From: Xanthobacteraceae bacterium
GTDB lineage: Bacteria > Pseudomonadota > Alphaproteobacteria > Rhizobiales > Xanthobacteraceae
Assembly: GCA_019745775.1 (NCBI GenBank)
Contig: JAIESR010000051.1
Coordinates: forward strand, 1 to 53,021
Length of the DNA stretch: 53,021 bases
Direction: 5' to 3'
The first letter of the stretch is position 1; the number at the start of each line of letters is the position of its first letter. This document shows, in pieces, positions 31,178-39,191 of this stretch. Both the position numbers and the translations under genes were made by a program. The notes under the pieces were generated by a model, which was not told where the DNA came from, searched no databases, and saw only the letters and a list, made by a program, of their open reading frames with translations.

Positions 31178-32287
31178 ATGCCCTCGTTTTCGCCCGAGCA
31201 GGACGCCGCGCTGACAGCGGTCGCGGACTGGCTGAAGGCCAAGCCCGGCCGCGGGCGCGCACCGCTCATCTTCCGGCTGTTCGGCTATGCCGGCACCGGC
31301 AAGACCACGCTCGCCAAGCACATCGCCGAGGGCGTCGACGGCAAGGTCCAGTTCGCGGCGTTCACCGGCAAGGCGGCGATGGTGATGCGCTCGAAGGGCT
31401 GCGCCGGCGCCACCACCATCCACAGCCTGATCTACCGGCCGATCGAGTCCGGCAACCAGACGCCGAGCTTCGAATTGTTCGACGACGCGCCGGCGTCGAA
31501 GGCGAAGCTGATCGTCGTCGACGAGTGCTCGATGGTCGACGCCGATCTCGGGCGTGACTTGAAATCCTTCGGCGTGCCGCTGCTGGTGCTGGGCGATCCC
31601 GCGCAGCTGCCGCCGATCCAGGGCGGCGGCTTCTTCACCGACGCCGATCCCGACGCCATGCTCACCGAGGTGCACCGGCAGGCGCACGACAATCCGATCG
31701 TGCGGCTGTCGATGGACATCCGCGCCGGCAATCGTCTCCTCCCCGGCGTCTACGGCGAGACCCAGGTGGTGACCCGCGACGACCTCGATCCGCAGCGCGT
31801 GCTCGACGCCGATCAGGTGCTGGTCGGGCGCAACGCGACGCGGCGCGCCTACAACGCCCGCATGCGCGCGCGCCGCGGCTTCGAGGGCGAGCTGCCGATC
31901 GCCGGCGACAAGCTGGTCTGCCTGCGCAACAACCGGCGCAAGGGCCTGTTCAACGGCAGCCTCTGGGAGATCAAGGAACGGCCGCGCCCGCGGCGCCAGA
32001 TCCTCACCATGCATCTCAAGCCCGACGACGACGGCAACGGCCGCGTGGTGAAGGTGTCGGTGCGGCCGGAATGCTTCACCGGCGCGATCGAGGAGCTGCC
32101 GTGGGAGCAGCGCAAGAAGTACGACGAGTTCGATTTCGGCTATGTGCTCACCGTGCACAAGGCGCAGGGCTCGCAATGGGACGACGTCGTGCTGTTCGAC
32201 GAAAGCTTCGCGTTTCCGGACAGCCGCGACCGCTGGCTCTACACCGGCGTAACGCGGGCGGCGAAGCGGCTGACGGTGGTGGTGTAG
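31178..32287 (+). CDS. RecD/Dda-like SF1B DNA helicase
   Basis: 369 aa, cytoplasmic. Seen: Walker A GYAGTGKTT (about residues 34-42), Walker B/motif II VVDECSMVD, motif III GDPAQLPPI, motif V/VI region GYVLTVHKAQGSQWDDV and the arginine-finger-like YTGVTRAAKR. All SF1 motifs are present but the protein is short, about the size of a minimal Dda-type helicase, without RecD's accessory N-terminal domain or a nuclease domain. Family role: 5'-3' unwinding of DNA during replication restart or recombination. The exact LexA box upstream indicates SOS induction. It stands alone, between repeats. Confidence 0.88.
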   Translation: MPSFSPEQDAALTAVADWLKAKPGRGRAPLIFRLFGYAGTGKTTLAKHIAEGVDGKVQFAAFTGKAAMVMRSKGCAGATTIHSLIYRPIESGNQTPSFELFDDAPASKAKLIVVDECSMVDADLGRDLKSFGVPLLVLGDPAQLPPIQGGGFFTDADPDAMLTEVHRQAHDNPIVRLSMDIRAGNRLLPGVYGETQVVTRDDLDPQRVLDADQVLVGRNATRRAYNARMRARRGFEGELPIAGDKLVCLRNNRRKGLFNGSLWEIKERPRPRRQILTMHLKPDDDGNGRVVKVSVRPECFTGAIEELPWEQRKKYDEFDFGYVLTVHKAQGSQWDDVVLFDESFAFPDSRDRWLYTGVTRAAKRLTVVV

Positions 32288-32296
32288 CTCTTTCTT

Positions 32297-32354
32297 GTAG
32301 CCCGCATAAGCGAAGCGCAATGCGGGGCTGCCCGCCCCGGATGTCGCTGCAACG
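32297..32354. repeat. interspersed repeat downstream of the helicase
   Basis: gtagcccgcataagcgaagcgcaatgcgggg and cccgccccggatgtcgc: inverted cccgca/tgcggg arms. A widespread rhizobial repeat type by appearance. Confidence 0.65.
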
Positions 32355-32379
32355 GACTGCTGCGCCAATCATACAGCGA

Positions 32380-32835
32380 TCAAGGAGGTAGCAGATCGGG
32401 ATCCTGCCAGAGCCGCGGCTGCTGTTGGTACCTATGTCGGGCAATATCGGCCCGGATACGATTCTTGAGATTGTACGCTCTGATCCCCGACCGGGCGAGT
32501 CTCTGCGTTAATTGTTCGGCCGTTAACTGCATCCGAGCCGCAATCTGAGCATAGGCTTCCTCGACCTCAGCGACGGAGACCCTGATCCCCAATTTTCTGG
32601 TCCTATCGATTGTCTCCCACTCTTTGAGAAGCTCATCAAATACCTCGTCGCGCGAAGGAGCACTACCTGGCGAATCCAGTTGTTTGAGCCGGATGCGCTG
32701 GTCGACGGCCGATCTGGGAATCGCGTCAATCTCGGCGGCTTGGGCGAGCCCAGGAAGCGTCGGCATCTGAGCCATGGCAATGGTCGCTGCGACCATGAAG
32801 GCACGGCGCACAGCCCAATTGCTCTGCATCGCCAT
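32380..32835 (-). CDS. secreted SurA-N-like protein, small
   Basis: 151 aa. Seen: a leader with a twin-Arg (VRRAFMVAATIAMAQ) ending near AQAAE, then a helical domain AVDQRIRLKQLD..APSRDEVFDELLKEWETIDRTRKLGI.VSVAEVEEAYAQIAARMQLTAEQLTQRLARSGI and RIRADIARHRYQQQ, which follows the SurA N-terminal chaperone domain pattern. There is no parvulin (PPIase) domain. It is homologous to the protein at 32912 throughout the domain. It probably acts in the periplasm as a chaperone fragment or adaptor (inference). No recognisable partner is known to me. Confidence 0.65.
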   Translation of the reverse strand: MAMQSNWAVRRAFMVAATIAMAQMPTLPGLAQAAEIDAIPRSAVDQRIRLKQLDSPGSAPSRDEVFDELLKEWETIDRTRKLGIRVSVAEVEEAYAQIAARMQLTAEQLTQRLARSGIRAYNLKNRIRADIARHRYQQQPRLWQDPDLLPP

Positions 32836-32911
32836 ACCGTCCCAAAACTAATCGGTCGGCTATGCTCCCTGCAAATTGAGGCTGGCTTGCGGCGCCCGAC
32901 CACCAGCGCGA

Positions 32912-33343
32912 CTACCGCGCCTGCTGGCGCTCCTTCTGGTAGCGCTGCCAGGCCAGGTTGGCGCGCAGCAGATGCTTGATCGTGTCCGGGCCGACCCCTT
33001 CCTGAGCCAGGGTCTCCGTCAGCTCGGAGACGCTCAAATCCATCCGGCGCGCCATGCGCGCGTATTCCGCATCGACCTCGGCGTCCAGGATTTCCACGCC
33101 GGCCTGGCCGGCTTCGCGGATCTTGCGCTTTTCGTCACGCAGCTCCTCGATCACCCGTTCGCGCGAATAGGCCTTGCCCGGGATCGACACCCGGAGCTTG
33201 ACGCGCTGCGAAACCTCCGACGCCGAGGGCTCGTCGGCAGTCGCCTGCTCCGCCTGCGCGCGCGGCGCCGCCATCGGGCCGACGGCCGTGAGCGCAAAGA
33301 GCGCGACAATGCAAAACGCGATCAGCGTGCGGAGCGAGCGCAT
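32912..33343 (-). CDS. secreted SurA-N-like protein coupled to the UbiD gene
   Basis: 143 aa. Start at 33343: gaggggaagaag is a good ribosome site and the ATG overlaps the UbiD TGA (ATGA). Seen: a signal peptide (MRSLRTLIAFCIVALFALTAVG, cleavage near RAQAE), then QRVKLRVSIPGKAYSRERVIEELRDEKRKIREAGQAGVEILDAEVDAEYARMARRMDL-type helices (quoted in part) and LSVSELTETLAQEGVG. Matches the SurA N-domain pattern without PPIase. Homologous to 32380-32835. Translational coupling to a cytoplasmic decarboxylase is surprising for an exported chaperone-like protein. Confidence 0.68.
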   Translation of the reverse strand: MRSLRTLIAFCIVALFALTAVGPMAAPRAQAEQATADEPSASEVSQRVKLRVSIPGKAYSRERVIEELRDEKRKIREAGQAGVEILDAEVDAEYARMARRMDLSVSELTETLAQEGVGPDTIKHLLRANLAWQRYQKERQQAR

Positions 33344-35007
33344 CACTTCTTCTTCCCCTCGACATCCCGCACCGGCGTCTCCGGCGTGACGCCGCCGCGG
33401 CGGCGGGCCAAGGTCTCCTTGCCGCTCACCTCCCACTCACCTTTCACAGCGCGGCGGGCGAAGGTTTCCCAGTCGTCGGCCCACTCGCCGAGCGAGTAGC
33501 CGTGCCACGGCGGCTGCGGCGTGATCGCGGGGAGCTTGAGCTCGTCCCAGATCTTTCTGGCGTTCTCCATGAACTCGCGCGTCGGCAGCGCGAGCGGCGG
33601 CGCGGTGGACTTGAGCGTCGCATCGATCAAGAGCGTCGAGTCGTCGTTGCGCGTGCCGGTCTTCGGGCCATGGCCGAGCGAGCGATACGGCAGCACATGC
33701 AGGTCGTCGGTCGGGTTCATCCGATAGGCCATCGACCAGAACACCGCGTCGGCATTGGTCGGGTCGATGTCCTCGCTGACGGCGACGCAGATTTTCCCGC
33801 AGTCGGCCAGGAGCGTCGACGCCCCCGACAGCGCGCGCCAGACCTCGCTGCGCGGCATGCCGTGCGCGCACTGCACGAAGATGATCTTGCGCAGGTTCGA
33901 GAGCGGCTCGTGCATCACCACGCGCCGCACGCCCTTGATCGAGAGCCGGTCGCGCAGATGCGCGAGGAACATCGGCTCGTAGGCGACGCGCTTGACCACG
34001 CTCGATTCCGACGGCGTGACCTCGCTGATGATCGACACGAACACCGGCTTCTTCTTGTGGGTGATCGCGGTGACCTGCATCGACATGTTGAAGTCTTCGA
34101 GCGCGATGTGGCCGTGGCTCTCCCCGAACGGACCTTCCGGCTCCAAGAGCTCGGGGTCGATCAGGCCCTCGATCACGAGCTCGGCGTCGGCCGGCACGTC
34201 GAGATCGACGCTGACGCACTTCGCAATGCGCACCGGCGCGCCGGCGAGCCCGCCCGCCACCGCCATCTCGTCGAGATCGATCGGCAGCTTCATCGGGCCG
34301 GTGAACATGACCGTCGGCGCCGCGCCGATCACGAAGGCGCAGGGCATCGGCGTCTTCGCCTTGTTGTGCTTGCGCCAGTGCTGGTAGCCGCCGGCGCCGC
34401 CGATGCGCGCGGCCATGCGCACGCCGAGCCGGTCGGGCGCTTTGAGCTGCGCGCGATAGGTCCCCATGTTCTGGATGCGGGTCTCGGGATCGCGCGTCAC
34501 CGCCAGCGTCGCGGTGAGATAGGGCGCGGCGTCGTAGCCCGGGGTCGAGATCGGCACCGGCAATGCGGCAAGACCTTTGCCGGCGCCGCGCAGCGCGTCG
34601 CCCTTGATTACCACCTCCTGGCACGGCGGCGAGGCAACACGCACCGGCGGGATCGGATGGGCGATCGCGTTCGACCACGCCGCCTCGATCTCCTCGACCG
34701 GCTTGCCCATCCCCAGCGAATAGATGCGCGCCGACGCCGCGAGCGCGCCGACCACCACCGGCATGCCGAATTTGCGCCCGTCGGCGCCGACCACATGGGT
34801 GAACAGGAAGGCGCGGCGCTGATCCTCCGGCAACCCGCCCGCGAACTGCCAGCGCACCAGCGGATGCAGCTCGGTGTCCTTGTTGATCGGGCGGTCGACG
34901 CGCACGACCAGGCCCTGCGCTTCGAGCGTCGCGAGATGCTGCTGGAAATCGGACGGCGGGCCGGCCATGGCGCCGGTGGCGCCGGCCTTCTTGGGTGCGT
35001 CGAGCAT
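33343..35007 (-). CDS. UbiD family (prenylated-FMN) decarboxylase
   Basis: 554 aa, cytoplasmic. Start at 35007: AAGGA lies 6 nt before this ATG, while the ATG at 35013 directly abuts it. Seen: the family core with RNMGTYRAQLK-type N-terminal region, LEPEGPFGESHGH (the UbiD E-x-P-E-G-P-x-G-E signature; the usual F/Y after the last Glu is Ser here), and a C-terminal catalytic domain of normal length. A divergent paralog of 4226-5794, perhaps for a different acid. It heads a minus-strand operon with the two SurA-N-like genes; the enoyl-CoA hydratase gene diverges upstream, 90 bp away. Confidence 0.9.
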   Translation of the reverse strand: MLDAPKKAGATGAMAGPPSDFQQHLATLEAQGLVVRVDRPINKDTELHPLVRWQFAGGLPEDQRRAFLFTHVVGADGRKFGMPVVVGALAASARIYSLGMGKPVEEIEAAWSNAIAHPIPPVRVASPPCQEVVIKGDALRGAGKGLAALPVPISTPGYDAAPYLTATLAVTRDPETRIQNMGTYRAQLKAPDRLGVRMAARIGGAGGYQHWRKHNKAKTPMPCAFVIGAAPTVMFTGPMKLPIDLDEMAVAGGLAGAPVRIAKCVSVDLDVPADAELVIEGLIDPELLEPEGPFGESHGHIALEDFNMSMQVTAITHKKKPVFVSIISEVTPSESSVVKRVAYEPMFLAHLRDRLSIKGVRRVVMHEPLSNLRKIIFVQCAHGMPRSEVWRALSGASTLLADCGKICVAVSEDIDPTNADAVFWSMAYRMNPTDDLHVLPYRSLGHGPKTGTRNDDSTLLIDATLKSTAPPLALPTREFMENARKIWDELKLPAITPQPPWHGYSLGEWADDWETFARRAVKGEWEVSGKETLARRRGGVTPETPVRDVEGKKK

Positions 35008-35097
35008 GCACATTCCTTGCGTAATTTCGCGGCAAACTACGCCTTGTGGCGCTGCCAATGCAATGCATTATACCGGCGCAGCGACGGGGAGGATCCA

Positions 35098-35820
35098 TTG
35101 AGCGACCTGATCAGATCGAGCCGCGACGGTATGGTCGTAACCATCACCATCGACCGCCCGGCCGAGGGGAACGTCCTCACCCTAGAAATGCTGCGCGCGC
35201 TGACCGCGCGCCTCAAGGACGCCGGCCTGAGCAACGCCAAGGTAATCGCGCTGCGCTCGGCCGGCGCCGATTTCTGCAAGGGCCGCGACGGCAAGGGCGG
35301 GCCGCAGAATCCCACGGCGCTGGTGATGCGTGACCAGATCCTGCAACCGATCCTCGATGTGTATGACGCGCTGAACAATGTGCCGCAGCCGGTGGTGTGC
35401 GCGGTGCAGGGCGCGGCGTTCGGCTTCGGCTGCGCGATGGCGACCGCCGCCGACATCACCATCGCCGCGGAGGGCGCGACCTTCAAGCTGCCGGAGATGA
35501 CGCACAATCTGCCGCCGACGCTGGCGATCTCGGCGCTGATGACGAAGGTGCCGCGCAAGGCGATCGCGTGGCTGGTCTACACGCTGGCGGAGATCGACGC
35601 CAAGACCGCGTTGTCGCTCGGCATCGTCAGCTCGGTCGTGCCGAGGGCGAAGCTCGACGCCGCGATGAACGAGACGCTCGAGGCATTGGCCGCGCGTTCG
35701 TCGGCGGCATTGATCGCGGTCAAAGACTATCTCCGCTCGGCGCCGATGATGGAGCCGCGCGGCGCGGCGGCCTATGGCGCGGCGCTGTTGTCCGGTGTGC
35801 TGACGTCGGCGGAGAAATAA
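35098..35820 (+). CDS. enoyl-CoA hydratase/isomerase family protein
   Basis: 240 aa, cytoplasmic. TTG start at 35098 supported by ggggagg 6 nt upstream and by a crotonase-like N-terminus (SRDGMVVTITIDRPAEGNVLTLEML). Seen: oxyanion-hole segment SAGADFCKGRDG, GAAFGFGCAMA and the acid segment LPEMTHNLPP with one of the two catalytic Glu of crotonases. Short but complete. Reaction by family: hydration or isomerisation of enoyl-CoA or related thioesters. Shares its upstream region with the divergent UbiD gene, so the two may act in one pathway for CoA-activated or free unsaturated acids (inference). Confidence 0.85.
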   Translation: MSDLIRSSRDGMVVTITIDRPAEGNVLTLEMLRALTARLKDAGLSNAKVIALRSAGADFCKGRDGKGGPQNPTALVMRDQILQPILDVYDALNNVPQPVVCAVQGAAFGFGCAMATAADITIAAEGATFKLPEMTHNLPPTLAISALMTKVPRKAIAWLVYTLAEIDAKTALSLGIVSSVVPRAKLDAAMNETLEALAARSSAALIAVKDYLRSAPMMEPRGAAAYGAALLSGVLTSAEK

Positions 35821-35836
35821 GAAATAGGAAGAATTG

Positions 35837-36442
35837 ATGTCCGAGCTGCAACGGTGGAATGAGCGCTATTCGACACCCGACTATCACTTCGGCAAGGCGC
35901 CGAACGCCTTTCTGAGAAGCCAGCAGGACCTGCTCAAGCCGGGACTGAAGGTGCTGTCCGTCTGCGACGGCGAAGGCCGCAACGGCGTCTGGCTGGCCGA
36001 GCAGGGCCTCGACGTCCACACCTTCGACTTCTCTCCCAACGCCATCGCCAAGGCGCGCGCGCTGGCGGCCGAGCGCGGCGTCAGCTTGCGGATCGATGAG
36101 GGCGACATCCACACGTGGCAATGGCCGGACGCGGACTACGACGTCGTGGTCGCGATCTTCATCCAGTTCTCGCCGGTGCCGGAGCGCGACAAGGTCTTTG
36201 CCGGACTCAGGAAGGCGCTCAAGCGCGGCGGCCTGCTGCTGATCGAAGGCTATCGCCCGGAACAGCTGAAATACGGCACCGGCGGTCCCAAGGAGACCGC
36301 GCAGCTCTACACGCGCGAGCTGCTGGAAAAGACATTCGGGGATTTCGCCTCACTCGACATCCGCGAATACGACGCCGTGCTAAACGAGGGCGAACGTCAC
36401 GTCGGTCTATCGGCGGTCATCGATTTGGTAGGACGGAAGTAA
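35837..36442 (+). CDS. SAM-dependent methyltransferase, TehB-like
   Basis: 201 aa, cytoplasmic. Start at 35837 (MSELQRWNERYS). Seen: NERYSTPDYHFGKAPN opening, motif I VLSVCDGEGRNGVWLAEQG (SAM-binding Gly-rich loop), VHTFDFSPNAIAKARALAA and DIHTWQWPDADYDVVVAIFI, a standard class I fold. Close to the tellurite-resistance/thiopurine-type methyltransferase family. The substrate is uncertain. It is 16 bp after the hydratase gene and probably co-transcribed. Confidence 0.85.
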   Translation: MSELQRWNERYSTPDYHFGKAPNAFLRSQQDLLKPGLKVLSVCDGEGRNGVWLAEQGLDVHTFDFSPNAIAKARALAAERGVSLRIDEGDIHTWQWPDADYDVVVAIFIQFSPVPERDKVFAGLRKALKRGGLLLIEGYRPEQLKYGTGGPKETAQLYTRELLEKTFGDFASLDIREYDAVLNEGERHVGLSAVIDLVGRK

Positions 36443-36478
36443 CCGAAGCTTCACGGCTGGCCAGCGACGTACGATGGC

Positions 36479-36590
36479 ATGGCAACCCTGATCCCGACCA
36501 TAGGCTCGGCCCGCTTCGACACCCGCGGTGAGTTGCGGGTCGCAGAACGCCTTATCCAAACCAATCGTGCTAATCTTCGTGATGGACGGC
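36479..36590 (+). pseudogene. possible remnant of a NERD-domain helicase gene
   Basis: About 25 residues from the ATG at 36479 (LIPTIGSARFD.RGELRVAERL) resemble the start of nuclease-related-domain helicases as I recall them; then the frame runs into unrelated sequence and a repeat. Low confidence. Confidence 0.25.
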
Positions 36591-36660
36591 TCCCTCGTCT
36601 GGTCGAATTAACAACACCAGTCTGGCACACCGATGCCGTCGGGGGCCGTCCACCCCATCT

Positions 36661-36735
36661 TTGCGAGGAGCGAAACGACGAAGCAATCTATGTGGTGCCG
36701 CGATTCTGGATTGCTTCGCTTCGCTCGCAATGACG
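36661..36735. repeat. palindromic intergenic repeat
   Basis: ttgcgaggagcgaaacgacgaagcaatc (from 36661) and ggattgcttcgcttcgctcgcaa (to 36730) are imperfect inverted arms, the 'GCGAGGAGCGAAGCGAC' type widespread in rhizobia and relatives. Confidence 0.8.
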
Positions 36736-36763
36736 GCTCAGATGAGCGGTTCTTTGGGTTAGA

Positions 36764-37615
36764 CTAGCGTCGCGGAATCGAAACTCCGAACGGCACGATC
36801 TTGTTGTCGGCGTCGTGGCCGATGTCGGCGCGACCCAGCCACGGGATGCCGGATTTCCGGCACCAGTGGCGCGCAACTTCCTCTTCGTCCATCCCGAAAT
36901 CAGGATCGTTCGGCGTGATGTCGCTGCAGCGGCCGAGCATGATTCCCGCCACGCGCCGGACCTCGGCGTTGCTGGTGATGTGAAACAGCGCACGGTCGAT
37001 CCGGTACATTGCCTCGCTCACCTCCTCCAGCATCAGCACGTGGCCGGAAAGGTCCGGCTGCAACGGAGTGCCGAGCAACTGACTGAGGATCGTGATGTTG
37101 AACGCAGCCGTCTTGCGCGTGCCGTTGACGGTCGGCTCCAGCGCCTCCGGCGCGCGCTCGACCATCCAGGCGAGCGAGCGTCCGACCGCCGCGTCTCCAC
37201 CCTCCCGAAGCACGTCCTGCGCGACCGGCCCATGCGCCACAGCGCCGAAGCCGGCCCTATACAATGCGGCGAGCATCGCGCCGGCATCGCTGTAGCCCAC
37301 ATAGCTCTTGCGCCGCGCCGCCGCGGTCAATCGGCCCACGACCGCCTCGGCCACACGGCACGAGCCGTAGCCGCCGCGGGCGAACCACAGCGCGTCATAG
37401 CTCTCGTCGTTGGCGACGTCGAGAAACGCTTGAGCGCGGGTGTCGTCGTCGCCCGCAAAATGCCCGTGCGAGGCGAAGCACTGCGGATGGAACACGATCT
37501 CGGGTGCGCGCTCGCCGTAGCGGCGCTCGGCCACCGCCAGCACCTCGTCGACCACCTCCGGCGACATGCGCGACGCCGGCGCGACCACGCCGATCTTGAC
37601 TCTTTCCCCGCTCAT
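36764..37615 (-). CDS. LD-carboxypeptidase (peptidase S66 family)
   Basis: 283 aa. Start at 37615 (MSGERVKIGVVAPASRM). Seen: the S66 N-terminal APAS, LWFARGGYGSCRV, the nucleophile serine in GYSDAGAM, and LMLEEVSE.MYRIDR near the C-terminus, as in muramoyl-tetrapeptide carboxypeptidases (LdcA), which use Ser-Glu-His. Family reaction: removal of D-Ala from murein tetrapeptide during recycling. No signal peptide, so cytoplasmic, as for E. coli LdcA. It is divergent from the Mur ligase gene at 37664, 48 bp away, which fits a recycling role. Confidence 0.87.
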   Translation of the reverse strand: MSGERVKIGVVAPASRMSPEVVDEVLAVAERRYGERAPEIVFHPQCFASHGHFAGDDDTRAQAFLDVANDESYDALWFARGGYGSCRVAEAVVGRLTAAARRKSYVGYSDAGAMLAALYRAGFGAVAHGPVAQDVLREGGDAAVGRSLAWMVERAPEALEPTVNGTRKTAAFNITILSQLLGTPLQPDLSGHVLMLEEVSEAMYRIDRALFHITSNAEVRRVAGIMLGRCSDITPNDPDFGMDEEEVARHWCRKSGIPWLGRADIGHDADNKIVPFGVSIPRR

Positions 37616-37663
37616 GCAACCGCCCGAGTTGTGCGTCGTCCGCAACGCTAGTAGATAACGCCG

Positions 37664-39076
37664 ATGTCCCAAGGCGAAGACTACTTTTTCTGCGGCATCG
37701 GTGGTAGCGGCATGACTCCGCTTGCGCTGATCATTCTGGCGGGCGGCGGGCGCGTCGAAGGCTCCGACCGTGCGCTCGACCAGGGACGCAATACCGAACG
37801 ATTCGATTTCCTGCGCAATCGCGGCATCGTGCTCCACCCGCAGGATGGCAGCGGCGTCCGCCGCAGCGACCAGATCCTGGTGACCTCGACCGCGGTCGAG
37901 GAGACGGTCCCCGACGTGCAGGCCGCGCGCCGCATCGGCGCCACCATCATCACCCGCGCGAAGCTGCTCGCGGAGCTGTTCAACCGCGCCCCGGTGAGCG
38001 TCGGCGTCGCCGGCACCAGCGGCAAGTCGACGACCGTCGGCATGATCGGCTGGATTCTCGATCGCGCCGGCAAGCGCCCGACCATCATGAACGGCGCCGA
38101 CATGAAGAACTTCATGGACGGCGGCCTGCCGATCGCCAGCGCCCGGGTCGGCGACGGCGGCATCTTCGTCAGCGAGGTGGACGAGAGCGACGGTTCGATC
38201 GCCAATTTCGCGCCCCGCATCGCGGTGGTGAACAACATCTCGCTCGATCATAAATCGATGGAGGAACTCCGCGCGCTGTTCCGCGACTTCATCGCCAAGG
38301 CGCGCACCGTGGTGCTCAATCTCGACAACGCGGAGACCGCGGCGCTCGTGGCGAACGTGAAGCCCGGGCAGGCGGTGACCTACAGCCTCAATTCCGCGCA
38401 GGCGGATCTGCGCGCCTCGACGCCGGTTCTCTCGCCGACTGGCATCGCGTTCCAAGTGACCGCGCGCGACACCGGCGAGACCGTCCAGGTGGCGCTCAAG
38501 GTCCCCGGCCTGCACAACGCGGCCAACGCGCTCGCCGCGCTCGGCGTCGCAAAAGCCTGCGGCGTCGGCCTGGCGGAAGCGGCGGCGCATCTCGCCACGT
38601 TCAGCGGCATCCGCCGGAGGCTGGAGGTCGCGGGTTCCGCCAAGGACATCACCGTGATCGACGACTTCGCCCACAACCCCGACAAGATCGCAGCCACGCT
38701 CGACACCCTGCAAGCCTTTCCCGGCCGCCTGCTGCTGATGTTCCAGCCGCATGGCTACGGCCCGATCCGGCTGATGCGCGACGCGCTGGTCGACTGCTTC
38801 GTCCACGGCATGCGCGACGACGACGTCCTCGCGATGCCGGAGCCGGTCTATTTCGGCGGCACCGTCGACCGCAGCGTCGGCAGCCGCGACATCGTCGCCG
38901 ACATCGAGCGGCGCGGCCGCAAGGCACACGCCTTTGCCGACCGCGCCGGCTGCGGCGACATGCTGGTCAAGCTCGCGCGGCCGGGCGATCGCATCGTGGT
39001 GATGGGCGCGCGCGACGATTCGCTGTCGCTGTTCGCGCGGGAGCTGCTTCAGCGGCTTGGCACACCAAAGCCCTAA
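37664..39076 (+). CDS. Mur ligase family protein (MurC/Mpl type)
   Basis: 470 aa, cytoplasmic. Seen: an N-terminal FFCGIGGSGMTPLALI nucleotide fold, ATP P-loop GTSGKSTT (G117-S122), SEVDESDGS and NNISLDHKS of the central domain, and FAHNPDKI in the C-terminal domain. These match MurC and UDP-MurNAc:tripeptide ligase (Mpl). The replicative mur cluster is absent here. Paired divergently with the LD-carboxypeptidase gene, it more likely reattaches recycled peptides to UDP-MurNAc than takes part in de novo synthesis (inference). I give no symbol because MurC and Mpl cannot be separated by eye. Confidence 0.83.
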   Translation: MSQGEDYFFCGIGGSGMTPLALIILAGGGRVEGSDRALDQGRNTERFDFLRNRGIVLHPQDGSGVRRSDQILVTSTAVEETVPDVQAARRIGATIITRAKLLAELFNRAPVSVGVAGTSGKSTTVGMIGWILDRAGKRPTIMNGADMKNFMDGGLPIASARVGDGGIFVSEVDESDGSIANFAPRIAVVNNISLDHKSMEELRALFRDFIAKARTVVLNLDNAETAALVANVKPGQAVTYSLNSAQADLRASTPVLSPTGIAFQVTARDTGETVQVALKVPGLHNAANALAALGVAKACGVGLAEAAAHLATFSGIRRRLEVAGSAKDITVIDDFAHNPDKIAATLDTLQAFPGRLLLMFQPHGYGPIRLMRDALVDCFVHGMRDDDVLAMPEPVYFGGTVDRSVGSRDIVADIERRGRKAHAFADRAGCGDMLVKLARPGDRIVVMGARDDSLSLFARELLQRLGTPKP

Positions 39077-39079
39077 AAC

Positions 39080-39129
39080 AACAAACCGTGACGACGATCA
39101 CATCGTGGGTACCCGATAACCGCTACTCA
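39080..39129 (+). promoter_or_regulatory. conserved promoter module A with GTGA-N6-TCAC palindrome
   Basis: acaaaccGTGAcgacgaTCACatcg: palindrome at 39088-39101, flanks of CRP-type sites, followed 35 bp from its first base by ctactc and then cacgc. It matches module B at 39918-39967 in both sequence and spacing. It should control the DUF805 gene at 39192. Confidence 0.65.
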
Positions 39130-39191
39130 GGGCACGCGGCCCACCCCACTATCGCGACTCGTGGCTGCCGTGAGGTCTGGGAGCCGATGCG

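Larger units (their letters stand above)
36443..36763. other. intergenic region between converging genes, 321 bp
   Basis: Holds a short frame (36479-36570) whose product begins MATLIPTIGSARFDTRGELRVAERL, like the N-terminus of NERD-domain helicases, then loses similarity: possibly a decayed fragment. The rest is the palindromic repeat at 36661-36735. No intact gene is supported. Confidence 0.45.

Noticed and set aside
31154-32368. Long antisense open frame across the helicase gene
   Set aside because: No recognisable motifs; the plus strand has all SF1 helicase motifs.
37616-38929. Upstream extension of the LD-carboxypeptidase frame across the Mur ligase gene
   Set aside because: Low-complexity and antisense to the ligase's conserved motifs; the ATG at 37615 begins the conserved S66 N-terminus.
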